Shown here one piece after another: positions 12,385-23,915 of a stretch of DNA of 64,000 bases (position 1 is its first letter; every line of letters starts with the position of its first letter). Location of the stretch: the NCBI GenBank assembly GCA_026874595.1, contig CM049307.1:95766330-95830329 (forward strand), written 5' to 3'. The DNA is from Sipunculus nudus. Its lineage: Eukaryota; Annelida; Sipuncula; Golfingiida; Sipunculidae. Made by a program: the position numbers and the translations under genes. Under the pieces are notes generated by a model. The model ran no database searches and had not been told where the DNA came from. It worked only from the letters and a program-made list of their open reading frames with translations.

Positions 12385-12900
12385 AAAGCTACCCGTACCA
12401 AAGTTCAGCATATGCTGCTTTTGGAGCATATGCTGTATTTCTGCTGCGAATATACCCATATTATGCTGCAACCTGGAGCAGCAAAAGAGCATATGTAACT
12501 ACCTGCTGGTCCATACTGCTCTATCTCTGCTGCGAGAATCAGCAGTTATAGAGCATATGCTTTATTACTGCTACACCTCAGCACATTCTGAGCAGATATA
12601 CTGCAAATCTGCTCTCCAGAAATAGCCTCCTAAGGCGATGCTGAAAATCTGCTCTCCTGAAATAGCCTCCGTGGGCGATGCTGTTTCTAGGAGATTTAAC
12701 GTAGAGTTCATGGAGAAGATTTGGAGCATATGCTAATTCACTGCTCCATTGAGATAGATCCTGCCCCTGGCATTCAGTATTTTTTTCACAAGTGTAGACA
12801 GCAGGTTCGGAGCAGATACTGATTCACTGCTGCTATGAGATAGATCCTGCGACCTCGCAATTATTTATTTTATTTTTTTCAGGTTTGGACAGCAGTTTCA
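12385..12900 (+). repeat. Dispersed repeat rich in AGCATATGCTGC
   Basis: Starts near CTACCCGTACCAAAGTTCAG and contains repeated palindromic GCATATGC and GCAG/CTGC words, including a ~40-bp duplication around 12605-12670 (GAAATAGCCTCC twice). The first ~80 bp recur in inverted orientation at 23030-23130, so it is a dispersed element, probably a non-autonomous transposon. Its right boundary is uncertain and I found no clean terminal inverted repeat. Confidence 0.65.
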
Positions 12901-13784
12901 AACCATTTGCTGACTTACTGTTTCCATCATGATCGATCATCCATAAATACTATTTAAAATGTAAAATGACTTTCAAAATAAATGGGTTGTTTATGAGTTT
13001 CAGGTAGAGTGATCTAGTTTGCTTCGTCCCAACATCTGTAAATAGTAGCTAACCAGATGTAATTATTCAAATAGGTTTAATTATTACAGGGTGTATGTAT
13101 TGTAAAAATTTCAAATTTACTCCTGAAAAAAAAAACCGTCATTAACAAAAGTTACATTAATTGTTTCCCCTAAATTTTATACCACATTGAACTGGATTAT
13201 ATTCAATATATAATGAAAACTGATAGAATATTTAAAACCATGTATACTTTTATAATAATAATATATATTACTGTTAAAATATAACTGAGCGACGAATTTG
13301 TTTTCAGGCGACACATTAATATAACAATTCAGTGATCAAATGAAAACTTAAAAACGTTTAATTATTATGTATGCTGCCACACACGACCTAAGTTACGTTT
13401 GTTTTAAATTGTAACTTAGTGAAACCGTTAACCGGATTTCGTGCATTTTCGTTATATAGATTACGCATTAGTTACGTAACTCTTTTTTTAACAAGTAATT
13501 CGGGAGCTGGTATGCAAGAATATCTTTGTATGCAACAGTAGATAAAGGTTCAGAGAAACGATACCTCATCATTGTTTGGAGAAATGGGTATTTTTAATAG
13601 CAGGTATTCCAGTGCCCGTACATAATGCAAAAAATTACGCGGGCTTTACGAACTGATATTTTGTTTAACATATGATTAGTAGATGGCGCTCTTAGCAGCA
13701 AACTATTGTATATTCAGACAGTTGACACATGATGTCACAGGGCAGTTGGTCACAGGATAGAGCCATGCAAGAGGGTACGCTATT
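12901..13784. other. Non-coding spacer
   Basis: AT-rich, with short runs of A and T. No gene supported. Confidence 0.5.
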
Positions 13785-13845
13785 AGTTACTGGCTTACTG
13801 CAGGTCAGGTACGCGTACTGTCTTTGTAGGCTTTGTGGCAGCTGT
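13785..13845 (+). repeat. Direct repeat, copy 1 (second at 15103-15165)
   Basis: The sequence from TTACTGGCTTACTGCAGG through ACGCGTACTGTCTTTGTAGG to GCTTTGT is almost unchanged at 15103-15165. This copy lies directly upstream of the THAP-like fragment, the other does not, suggesting a duplicated or mobile piece connected to that locus. Confidence 0.8.
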
Positions 13846-13870
13846 GTGTAGTATGAGTTCAGTTATTAAT

Positions 13871-14014
13871 ATGGTCTCTTTTATGCGGTATGGTTGCAGC
13901 AATAGAACAGGCAGGGATAAGAAGTCCTTTCACAGGCTGCCTGTAGAGCATTCATCTTTTTACTTGTATATAGGTTTCCTATTAAATAAGCTTCCCAGAT
14001 CATTTGACTCTTAA
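13871..14014 (+). pseudogene. THAP-type zinc finger N-terminal fragment
   Basis: THAP domains are C2CH zinc-coordinating DNA-binding modules of host transcription factors and of P-element-like transposases. This 47-codon frame begins MVSFMRYGCSNRTGRDKKS and continues SFHRLP, matching the start of a THAP domain in order and spacing: a Gly-Cys-x-Asn-Arg box then SFH+xP. The first zinc ligand, expected about four residues before the visible Cys, is absent, and nothing after SFHRLPV resembles the remainder; the frame stops at 14012-14014. It may be exon 1 of a split gene, with GTAGAG after the CCT codon as a possible donor, or a decayed remnant. The missing Cys favours the latter. Confidence 0.6.
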
Positions 14015-15102
14015 TGAAGAAATTAGGTTATAGTGACAAATAGCGAGAAAAGACAAACAATACACGAATTCAGCACAAAAGGTTAAGTTTAAGTAAGTTT
14101 GCAATGTATTTCCACTTGTTTGTCTCCATAACAATCACAGTGAAAAACGCAGGAATGACATTGTGAAAACCACCTGTATGATTTCTTCTTGGAAAATACC
14201 AGTAGCATGGGTTGTTACAGTTTGTTTGCCATTCATTTCCAAATCCGTCATCATGCAAATCTACCCGAACATATTCTAGGACTACCCTCATAATATATCT
14301 TCTCCAAAACGTAGGTCTTTATATTAAGCATTGGTAACCGGGTCCGGTGGTATTATGAGTAATTATATTATAAAAAATAGTGTATGGGTTTTAGAAACAA
14401 AATTGGAAAAAAAACTGGAGTATGGAGTATATAAACCTTGAAAAACATTCTCAGCCAGATCTTTCCAGCATTTCCCCGCCATTACATGACATATTAACTG
14501 TTTTGTTGGTCAGGATCAGGCATTTTGACACTTGAAGATCCTGCTTGATTGTTGCCTGACGTTGACCTTGCCGGTCCAGTAAGTGACCATAGGAGGCTGG
14601 CAAACTTGAGCAAGCGGTCTACTGTCAACTGGCCTTCCCTTGTCCGAACCATAAAGACTTGATTAATGCTGTGTATCACTACCACTGGCTTGTGGCAGTG
14701 TATAAAACAGTTTCACATATTGTAATGTGAACCATATAACAGGTTCAATATGTATTGTGAACATATTGTCTTCTTGGCGTTCACTGGCAATCGAAAGCTT
14801 GTGTACTCCGCAATGAACTGCCACATCAAATACCCTCCATCACGCAAAGCTGATATATATATATGTGTGTGTGTGTGTGTGTTGGCCAAATCAATTTTTT
14901 TTATTAAATTTAATAATATTCTTGGAATAATTGTTCAGCATATCTTACTATTTATGTTGGACTATGAATTACGAAAACTGCACGAGATATATTAAACAAA
15001 TGAACTGCTCATATCAAGAAGTCAAAGCTTTAGATGGTAATTATGTTCAGTAGAGCAAAACCTTTAGATTTTGATGTTCGCCCGTTTTTAATTTCATTTC
15101 AT
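14015..15102. other. Non-coding stretch downstream of THAP fragment
   Basis: No THAP continuation or transposase motif is seen. Minus-strand frames at 14070-14291 and 14494-14685 lack recognisable domains. A short (TA)n/(TG)n tract lies at about 14852-14882. Confidence 0.45.
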
Positions 15103-15165
15103 ATTATAGTTACTGGCTTACTGCAGGCCAGGGACGCGTACTGTCTTTGTAGGCTTTGTTTGTTA
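15103..15165 (+). repeat. Direct repeat, copy 2
   Basis: Near-copy of 13785-13845 in the same orientation; after GCTTTGT the two sequences diverge at once, which defines the right edge. Confidence 0.8.
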
Positions 15166-15435
15166 ACTTTAGCCAAGACAAATTGGTTGTTTCAACCAAT
15201 AAATTTTCAAACACATTTTGACCAGGCTTCTTTTTAAATTCAGTCAATATTTTTTTATTTCTTTTGAGTGTATATATGAATGCAATGTAATTGTTTGTAC
15301 CTAAAAAATATATAGTACAAAAATGTTCAATTAAAAAATAAAGGGTATATTAGAAGAACATATATTAGATTCGATCTTTAATTAATGAGGTCAATAAGCA
15401 AGCTGTCAAAACCCGAGGAACTCATGTAACAAGTC

Positions 15436-15438
<3 letters not shown>

Positions 15439-15496
<58 letters not shown>

Positions 15497-15531
15497 CTGG
15501 TTATATATTGTATATATATATATATATAGCT
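15439..15531 (+). repeat. (TA)n microsatellite, two tracts
   Basis: A run of about 26 TA dinucleotides at 15439-15491 is followed by a shorter one at about 15515-15529. Confidence 0.95.
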
Positions 15532-16884
15532 CTGCAAATTTGTACAAGATCCTCCTTTGTACATTTAAGTAGATTTAGGTTATCTTCAACTGAAGGCATA
15601 AGAGTTGAGTAATATGGTGCTACTGGCTTCAATATGTAACCTGTTGTCTAAACGTTTTCGCAGATTTACTGCATGCATGGACTATAGTGGTCCGGACATC
15701 GATGACTTAATATCAGTGCCTGGGCAAGATATTCTTTAGTACCACAAGTGATCATATTTTTCAAATGGGATTATATTATAGAGATAAAATTTCAATAGAA
15801 ATTATTAGTATTTTGTAATATGTCTGGGTTTTTTTTCAAGAGTTGCGTGAATCGTTTAATCAACGTATTTTTCCTTTGTAAAGAAAACAATCTTTATTAT
15901 AACGAGGCTTTTTCTTTATATATAAGACCGCAGTTTGTGTAAACTAGTAGTAGGTGACATTCCTGAAACACATGTCATGCAGTCTAATGTTATCAAAACC
16001 ACTTGCAGTTACCGGAGCTAAGCATGTGTATAAGGTTTGTCTACTGCGGCGGATGCCCCTCGACCGTGCTGTCACACCCCGAACATCTCAGTCTCGGTAT
16101 AAATAAATGAACTGTTTTCAGTAGATCTTGATAAGAAGGCACAAGACTGACCCTTTATTCAAGGACGCACTTGCACTTCACAAGCAGTCCTTAGGGCCGT
16201 GACCCTATATCGCCAGTGCATGGTATATAGACAGAAAACATTCTTGAATACTTAATAGCTTATATATACCTATCTAAATCTATAAACCCATATTGATGGT
16301 AGTGTGTACTCGTGTATTTTCTTCAAATTCGTGATCAGTTTGTTGTTTTAATTTATCTGTATTTGCCTGTTAAGCTCTATTTCTATTCCATCGAGCAATC
16401 GAGCAATATAGCTTCTCGCAGAATAAACAATAAAGCTATAACACACACACAATCACATATATATACATATATAGTAATGATTTATTGCATATGTCTGGTC
16501 CATATACTGAACAATAAATTAAATAATTAAAAATTATAAAATGAGATTTTATTTCATGGGACATTCCAGGAGGACAAATATATATATATTTTTTTTCATG
16601 GGGTCCCTTTACACAAATGTTGAAGATATCGAGTGATATATACCACGCATTCTCTAGCGGAAATGCCCAGTGATGTTGGCCTATGCTGTAAACTTAATAG
16701 ATATAGACAAGTGCAAGAGCCTCCTTTACTTATATGCTCTTTGAGTAAAATCTAATCAAGTTCCATTTGTTTATTATATTGTATAGATTAATATGGAATT
16801 GTATGCATTTTGATACTAGATACTGGATAGCTTGGTCATAAATTTGCATATAGACCAAACAATACAAAATAGGCTCAATCACTC
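15532..16884. other. AT-rich stretch without supported genes
   Basis: Short frames are present but none shows a family motif. Small CA/TA microsatellites occur near 16440-16475. Confidence 0.5.
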
Positions 16885-17128
16885 GATTATTGTTCACACA
16901 AATTACTACAAATACCCGTTGTCTTATTTGCTTACGTAGCACAGTTAGCACATTTGAGTAGCTAGCATAAAGTAAGAAACTAAAGTCCATGAGGGCCTGC
17001 TGCTTTCCTATATATTAGATACCCTAACACTTCTCTATATTTTATAATTGATTGTGGGGCAGATCCAGATTAAGCCAGTGAATGTGTGTGTGTATGTGTT
17101 GGGGGGGCTAATGGATTCTTACAGTTGA

Positions 17129-17171
<43 letters not shown>

Positions 17172-17358
17172 TTCGATAACCACCAGATTCAATTACCACC
17201 AAACCTCGTTCAGAAACGCAGCCAGTTGACAAAGCACGGAACTATTACGGCCACTATTACGCTACATCATCTGAAGGGTGCCACACGGGCTGAGCGTGTG
17301 GTACGAAACTTATTAGTAAAAAAAATGCCTGATGAAAACTTGGTTTAGTTCATTTTAT

Positions 17359-17409
<51 letters not shown>

Positions 17410-17715
17410 GTATTTACTTGTGATGTTTAAAATGTTATAATGAGTGAATACGTTTCCTGAATGTGAGTCACTTTATACCTTTAAAAATTCATTTCAGAAC
17501 TATCAACAGTTATTAATTTATGAGAGAAATTAAGAGCCATCAGATGTTCACAAAAATTACCATAAATACTCGCTGTCTAATGTGTTTACGTAGCACAGTT
17601 TAAGTCCATGTAGGCTTTCTGCTTTTTTATATATTAACTTTGCATAAGTTGGAAAGATACCTACACAATTTTTCTATATTTTATAATTGGTTGTGGGGCG
17701 GATCCAGGATTTAGC

Positions 17716-17750
<35 letters not shown>

Positions 17751-17790
17751 CGGGGGGGCTAATGGATACTTTATATATATATGTATATAT
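16885..17790 (+). repeat. Tandemly duplicated ~0.65-kb block
   Basis: 16885-17160 and 17555-17785 share the same order of landmarks: GTTCACA, TACGTAGCACAGTT, AAGTCCATG, TTTTATAATTG-TTGTGGGG, GATCCAG, TTAGCCAGTG or AAGCCAGTG, a (TG)n tract, a G-run and GGGGCTAATGGAT, then (TA)n. The TG tract is longer and purer in the second copy. GTGGGGCGGATCCAGG resembles the end of widespread invertebrate dispersed repeats, so this may be a mobile element end duplicated with its flank. Confidence 0.75.
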
Positions 17791-17794
17791 ATAT

Positions 17795-17909
17795 ATATAT
17801 ATGCAGTATTTACTTTTGATTTTCAAAATGTTATAATAAGTGAATGTAGAATATATATATATGCAGTATTTACTTTTGATTTTCAAAATGTTATAATAAG
17901 TGAATGTAG
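17795..17909 (+). repeat. 60-bp near-perfect tandem duplication
   Basis: The segment starting ATGCAGTATTTACTTTTGAT occurs at 17801 and again at 17861 and is identical through GTGAATGTAG. A more diverged third copy begins near 17405. Near identity of the first pair suggests a very recent duplication. Confidence 0.92.
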
Positions 17910-19194
17910 GTCACTTTTTGCCTACATAAAAACCAATTTTAAAAATATCAACAGTTATTAATAGATGAGAGAAAATAAGAGCTATTAGATGTTACCAGTA
18001 TCACATTCAAACTATTGTAAGCACCAAGTTTCAATCTAACATGCAGTAATTTTATGGGATATTTTTGCAAATCTTTTAATCGTTGTAAATTGGTACAAAT
18101 GTGTAAATTATAATATGTTCCCGAGACATATACCACTGGAAAACCATGGCTAGATATAGACAAAGCATCCATGGCTTAAAAGTCAGGATATTCTTATTAT
18201 GTGTATTTAATTTGGATATTTACAGCTTGTAGTGCAAGAAATATATATTGATCCAAGCAAAGAGAAATGTAAGGTACAGTTCACAAACTCTGTTGTTGAA
18301 TCATTGGTCTGTTCATATTAATGAAAATATTTTATAGATAATCCGTTTAACCTCTAAATGTTTTTTTAAATGTTCTTTCTGGCACTCCGCGTCTCCTCAA
18401 AGTCCCTTTTCAGTATAACATTTTAATATAGACGAATCAACCAAGCCGCTAATTGAATAATTAATTTTGCATTGATGACGGCGTTTATAGTTAATGAATA
18501 AAATGATTTGGACATTAGTTTTTTTTTTTTTTTTTTGCTTTCAACCGGTTTATAAATAAAAATAACACATAACTATATATAAATAATCTCTTGTTACGGT
18601 ATCATATAGTAATAAACATGAAACGTGAACACATGTGCCCAATGATGTAAATAATTCTTCATTATTTATTCTCAACAGAGAATCAGTTATAAAACAAAAA
18701 CACAAATACATACTACATTCAAATATATTATACACCATATTAGAATGGGCAGACTCATTAATTAATATTATTCTCGAACTAATCTGCAGAATTTCTTAAG
18801 ATACTTTATATCCGCTTAATATTGAACTATATAATATACCTGATAGACCCTTTATATACCTGATAGATTCTCAGTTGGATACTACCTCAATAAAATATAC
18901 ACACATATTTTTTACATTTATTTTTTTTGCCCTGTGCTCGTGGCAAGAATTTAATACACCGGCACATTTATACCTGAAGACCTGGTTAGTGATGAAGTTT
19001 ACATTCTCGAACCGCAATGGAACCCGGGGGCATTCAGGTTTTCGATGATCTTTGACTGGTTACCATTTTTGGATATATAAAGAATAGGTTGATGTGATGA
19101 ACACATGCAAGATGAATTAAATGTACGTTTTAGGGCATGGAAACTGTTCCTGAAGAAAGAAACGGAAATACGATACCGGTTTAGTAGAAGAAGT
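17910..19194. other. AT-rich stretch without supported genes
   Basis: Contains a T-tract at about 18519-18537 followed by GC. No exon, RNA gene or known element is supported. Confidence 0.5.
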
Positions 19195-19470
19195 GGACCC
19201 AAGGGGGTCCAGGGGGGTTTGTACCTCCTCTTGAGCCGCCGCACTTTTTTTTAATCGTATCAGACCAATTTTGAGGCCTGGGACTCCCGCAAACACCCCC
19301 CCCCCCTTCTGGAAATGGAGATCTTATATAACATTTTGTCATTTATCCTCCTTGGTTGAACCCCTCGTTTTTATAAAGCGAGAATCATGAGTTTTTTTCA
19401 TATGTACTGATCACGCACGGCCAGTCTAGAGCCTGGGTCAAATTTCAGGCCAAACATGCCTAAATCCGTC
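19195..19470 (+). repeat. Dispersed repeat with GAGCCGCCGCA core, copy 1
   Basis: GTGGACCCAAGGGGGTCCAG is followed by TTGAGCCGCCGCAC, a T-run, a CAGAC-ATTTT block, GAGGCCTGGGACTCCC, and a C-run. The same order (GGGTCCAGG, TTCAGCCGCCGCAACC, T-run, TCAGACTATTTTAGCGGCC, C-run) recurs at 30770-30960. The end motif CCTGGATCCGCCCC near 30945 suggests a family of non-autonomous transposons, but I could not define inverted ends. Confidence 0.6.
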
Positions 19471-21445
19471 ACTGAAACAATTGTTATCCATACGAACAAT
19501 ACAGTCCTTAATCAACTCGGGCAATCCGGTCTTTGCCGAACGGAAGGAACTTCATTTTTTTCGGTGGCAACCTCTACGCAAATCAGGAAACTGGCATAAA
19601 AAGAAAAACTCAAATGGTGTGTACATCAAAATTTATTTATTCTCATATCGGCGAGATCAGCGTGGGAACAATAACATTTAAAATAAAGCATGGCACAGTG
19701 TCATATTCGCAACGCGATTTCAGAGAACACTGCGAAGAAAAGTGGACCGAATTTCTTTGATAAGTATATAAGAATATAACTAGAAGCTTAAATTACTTTT
19801 CCTTGTGTGCAGTCCGATGCAAACGACCCATCTCTTTTGTGTATAAGTCTGGACGTATAATAACGGTTTTTTTTTAATTTTTATATATTATTGTGAACAC
19901 ATATTTGTAATTGATAACGATAAATTTGTGACCTATAATAAATGTTCCATAAAACAATACTGTTGGTTTTAAATGTTGTTAATTTACTAGTTTCTCTTAC
20001 CGTTTATAAGGGATTATCTTTTCACCAGGGGCTTGGAAAGTCCCGGTTGAGAAACCATGCAAATTAGAAAAATTTAATGTCTGACGATATTTAACGCAGC
20101 TTTTGTCTGTGATGCAGTTGAAAGGGTGATTAAAGTTTCATACCCGGAAAATGCAAAGAAATATGGGTTTGTATATTTTTCTGAAAAAATTAAAAATCAC
20201 ACTGATTCCAGCTGGGGTAAAGACTAAGTTGATATGACGGGTGCTTGTGGGGCGGAAGTGCTACCAAGGCTAATTAATAGGGACAGGGTGTATGAGCCTG
20301 CCCTTGTTTACCTTCTCATCAGAGACATGCTTGGGCAATATTTGAACAATGAATGATAGTAGTTAGTACACCAGGTACTAACAATAAAGATACTGTAATA
20401 AAGTAAATGCGGTTCATTATATTTGTGGTAATTGTGCATTTTAGCAGTTTTTTTAAAGACTTATTTAACTATTTTTAAAAACGCATTATTTCCAAATTTT
20501 GTTCATTCTTTAATAAGGATAAGGAGAAATGTGTACTTATATAAGAATAAGGCTTTAAGTGTTTGATTATCGATATATTTTAGATATAATGAACAAAAAT
20601 GCTAAAATATAGCATAAAATAAAATATAGTCTTCTGGGCAACATCACCAACGTCATGCATAATGTTATATCAGACGATGAAAATTTGAGCCAATAAATTT
20701 GACTTTGGAGGCATCGTCTCTCAAAAAACACTACCTTTCATTATATAACCCCCTGTTTTTCTTAAATTATACATCTCTTATATATTACAGGATATTAATT
20801 TTGTTTATAATTTGTGTTAAAGATTGTAAAATAAGCCTTTAAAAAAACCCCGCAAAAATGCACAATTACCAAATGTGTGACTACCTACATACATACATCG
20901 GCAATATGAGTAATACTCTTAAATTCTTGACATGTTAAATAACTAGAAGTAGACCTGTTTATATTTTCATTAAAAAGCATACTTATACTTCATCTCAGAC
21001 CTATAAACAATGTACATATATGTATAAAGGTCTTTTGTTTAAACATTAATTTGTGAGTACATATATTTTAAACTTGCTTAAGGTACTGGTCAATATAAAA
21101 TCATACAGTTGGCTTCTGTCACATTTATGAAAGTTCTTTGATAATATTGCAGATCTCTGGGTCTATGGGTATTCTCCCAGAAAGTCCTTAATAAAGTGCA
21201 ACAGTAAAAATTAAATTAATATTTATAACTAAATGTCAGCCGGCCGGAACAATGGCTAATGTTCTGGAAAGTCTGTCAGTCAGTGCCATAGAAATAGCAC
21301 ACGCAGATGTGTCCGGCAGTGTCAGTGCGCATGCTCATAGAAAATGCCGGACTTTAGCCTGTATGATCAGTGTCCAGGTCTAGACCTGTAGCAACAGCCT
21401 TTATAGAACACATGTATTATAAATAGGACACTGTATAAAGGCTTT
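19471..21445. other. AT-rich stretch without supported genes
   Basis: Two overlapping short frames near 19481-19760 have no family motif. Nothing else stands out. Confidence 0.5.
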
Positions 21446-21942
21446 GAAAAATCGGCCTTTACACTGAATTGCGACCATTCTGCCTCATTTGTGCGACCAC
21501 AACATTTACCAGGTCGTCGTAGGCTGGCTCAAAGAAGGCAGAATGGTTGCTTAGGTTGTTATAAGGTGGTACACAGGAGTTTCAGGCATCGCCGTGGACG
21601 CCATGGTAGCCGTGAGTTTTTGAACATGTTCAAAACAATCGCACAAAGGTCGCCGAGGTGGTGGGTTGCTCAAAGGTTGCTCAAAGGAGGCAGAAGGGAG
21701 GCACAAGCATTGCCGTAGTTGTAGAATGGAGGCACAGGGGAAGCAGAGGGAAGGCAGGCAAGAAATTGGCCTAATGCTGCATTTTGGGAGGTCCAAGGGA
21801 AGCACAAGTATCGCTGATACAGTTATGGAGCAATTACACAGAATCAGGATTATCTTGGGATAGGCGACCATTGAGCGTGCTGGTCATTTTTTGGTTGCTC
21901 AAAGGTGGCACAAAGGTGGCAGCCCTGTGTAAAGGGGCCTAA
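21446..21942. mobile_element. Candidate ~0.5-kb inverted-end element
   Basis: The left end reads GGCCTTTACACTG and the right end, on the minus strand, reads GGCCCCTTTACACAGGG, so the two are inverted with a small offset. Inner similarity continues patchily (GCGACC / GCCACC, TTTGTGC). The interior is unusually G-rich on the plus strand, with repeats of GGTTGCTCAAAGG and GGAGGCA. Open frames on both strands here follow from that skew and show no domain. No clear target-site duplication is visible. Confidence 0.4.
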
Positions 21943-21954
21943 GTTGTTATTTTT

Positions 21955-22640
21955 AGCTCAGCTGACTTTCAGTCATGCTCGGCTATAGCGATGGGTCTTT
22001 GTCCGTCTTCCTTCCATCTGTCCGTCCGTCCGGCCGTCCGTTAGCAGGGCAAAACTCGTAACCGTAAAGGCTAGGGTCATGAACACTATGCAGTCTTAGA
22101 AGTTCGAAAAAGATCTCCTTGCAAACCTGAAATTAAGTCACTGTGACCTATATTCTCGAAGTTACAGGGTGTGTTTGCGCCCCCCAGAAATTATTCTTTT
22201 AGCCAACATTTTCATCCCAAACCTTCCATCTTTCACATACAGCTCACCTACCAACAGGGGAAGAACCATAATTATTTTGAGGTCAAAGGTCACAGGAGCC
22301 ACTTCTTTGAGAAGCCTGTGGATGCATTTTAAGCCAAACCTTTCATCGCAATTCTTTGATCTTTCACATATAGCTCACCTACTAAGTGGGAGAAGAATCC
22401 TATTGATTTTGAGATCAAAGGTGAGGGTTACAGGATCCAATTCTTTGAAAAGGACACATTTCAAGCTAAACCTTACATTCCAAACCTTCCAGCTCTGATA
22501 TCGCTTCTCTGCCAACAGGGAAAAGACCTGTTGATTTTAAGGTCAAAGGTCAAGTTCACAGCACCCACTTCTTGTGTGGATCATATTCAGGCAAACTTTT
22601 CAATCTATACCTTCCATCTGTCATATATTTTTTTCATTTA
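21955..22640 (-). mobile_element. Tandem-repeat-cored element with terminal hairpin (pearl/HINE-like)
   Basis: Read on the minus strand the order is a tandem array, a short GGAC/ACGG microsatellite, and a terminal hairpin (21955-21984) whose arms are AGC(C/T)GAGC and GCTGAGCT, nearly the same as the hairpin at 35746-35775. The array has about three to four diverged units of ~131 bp, marked by CTCACCTACCAACAGG-type words at 22243, 22375 and 22504 and by TTTGAGGTCAAAGGTCA. Core array, microsatellite and end hairpin match the pearl/HINE description in bivalves. It is non-coding. Confidence 0.7.
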
Positions 22641-23796
22641 ATTGAATATACAGGAATGCAAAATATCATTATATATACAATGTTGTTAAATACAAATGTA
22701 TAAACTGGTGGTTGGTTTATTAATAATTCAACCAGCACCCGGTTATATATTTTTGTATATACGTATATAATGTGCGTGGCTTTTATTTTCAAACTTTATT
22801 TGGTCGCTGATCAGGTTGTTTCCAGAGGTCATTTTTGAGTTGATGGGCATCTTATTACGGAGGGTTTTATATTGTTATTAATTCATATCAAGGATACCGC
22901 AAAATTAAAACCAACGCCAAAAAGCAACCACAGTGTCTGAGTTTAAATAATAATTAATGCATATATTACGAGTAGGTCTGGTAAAACAAGGTTAAAATCA
23001 CACACAGTATCAGGGTTGGTAAAATGCTGGCTAATACTCATAAAGTCCATGCCAGTATAATATGAGTATATTCGCAGCAGAAATACAGCATATTCTCCAA
23101 AAGCAGCATATGCTGAAGTTTGGTACGGGTAGAACATCGTTCAAGGCGTTAAAATTTAAGTGCTTTTTTTTTTTGCCTTTTCATCATACTTTAATGTTGT
23201 TACCATTTGTGAAATTTGTAATATTTTGAAAGCTAATCGAAAACATAACTTTTATGCTTTACAAATTTTGAAAATTTAAAAAATTGCAATATTAAACAAC
23301 TGAATAATTCTGCATTCTTGTTTCGCTTCTTCATTGTTGTTTTAATATTCATATGGTTAATTTGCAAAACATTTTCACTGATATGTGGCAAATTAAATTA
23401 ACATTAATAAATCTCCAAAACAAAAGAAAATTTTAAATCAATCAGATTACTATATTTGCATGCGCATGCATGGCCCTACTATACGGGAAGAAATCTGTCG
23501 ATTGCAATATGATTTACGTTGTATTCTTAATAGACAAAGGATTAAGCCAAAATATTAAAAACCTTATTATTAAGTTTAAAGTTTAATTTTCCCTGAAAAA
23601 AAAAATGTTTATGAAAAGAAAGATTTAGCTTGTTTCGATATTATCTGTATAAAACCCGAATAAAACTAACCTACCTACATTACATGAATAAAACGAGCAA
23701 AAATGAGAGTGTATCTGTTTGTTTAGAACCCCAGAAGTTACAAGTACATGTACTGTAAATGAAACGTGGAGCGGCAAAGGCTACGCCACTTACCTA
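22641..23796. other. AT-rich stretch with inverted dispersed repeat
   Basis: Mostly featureless. 23030-23130 is the reverse complement of 12385-12470 (CTACCCGTACCAAACTTCAG on the minus strand). A T-run followed by GC lies at 23165-23175. Confidence 0.6.
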
Positions 23797-23915
23797 AGAT
23801 CACGTGACCAGTGATGTTTCGCTCAGTATCACGGAGATGTCTGAGTAGCAGACGACAGAATGGGGTATATATAGGTAACTGGACAAAAGACACTAAGTAC
23901 AACTGATGATCAGCA
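23797..23915 (+). repeat. Unclassified dispersed repeat, copy 1
   Basis: Shares with 47862-47975 the ordered words CACGTGA-CAGTGA-GTT, AT-ACGG, AGACGACAGA, ATATGG or ATATAGG, GGACAAAA and ACA-CTGATGAT, in the same orientation. Similarity is moderate over ~115 bp and no ends are defined. Confidence 0.55.

Noticed and set aside
14070-14685. Minus-strand frames of 73 and 63 codons near the THAP fragment
   Set aside because: Some Cys and Trp residues looked suggestive, but no domain could be named and the strand is opposite to the THAP fragment.
21491-21871. Overlapping open frames on both strands
   Set aside because: Explained by strong G-over-C skew and simple repeats of GGAGGCA and CTCAAAGG; no conserved domain.
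22169-22498. 109-codon open frame
   Set aside because: Lies entirely within the tandem core of the element at 21955-22640 and its residues simply repeat with the DNA units.
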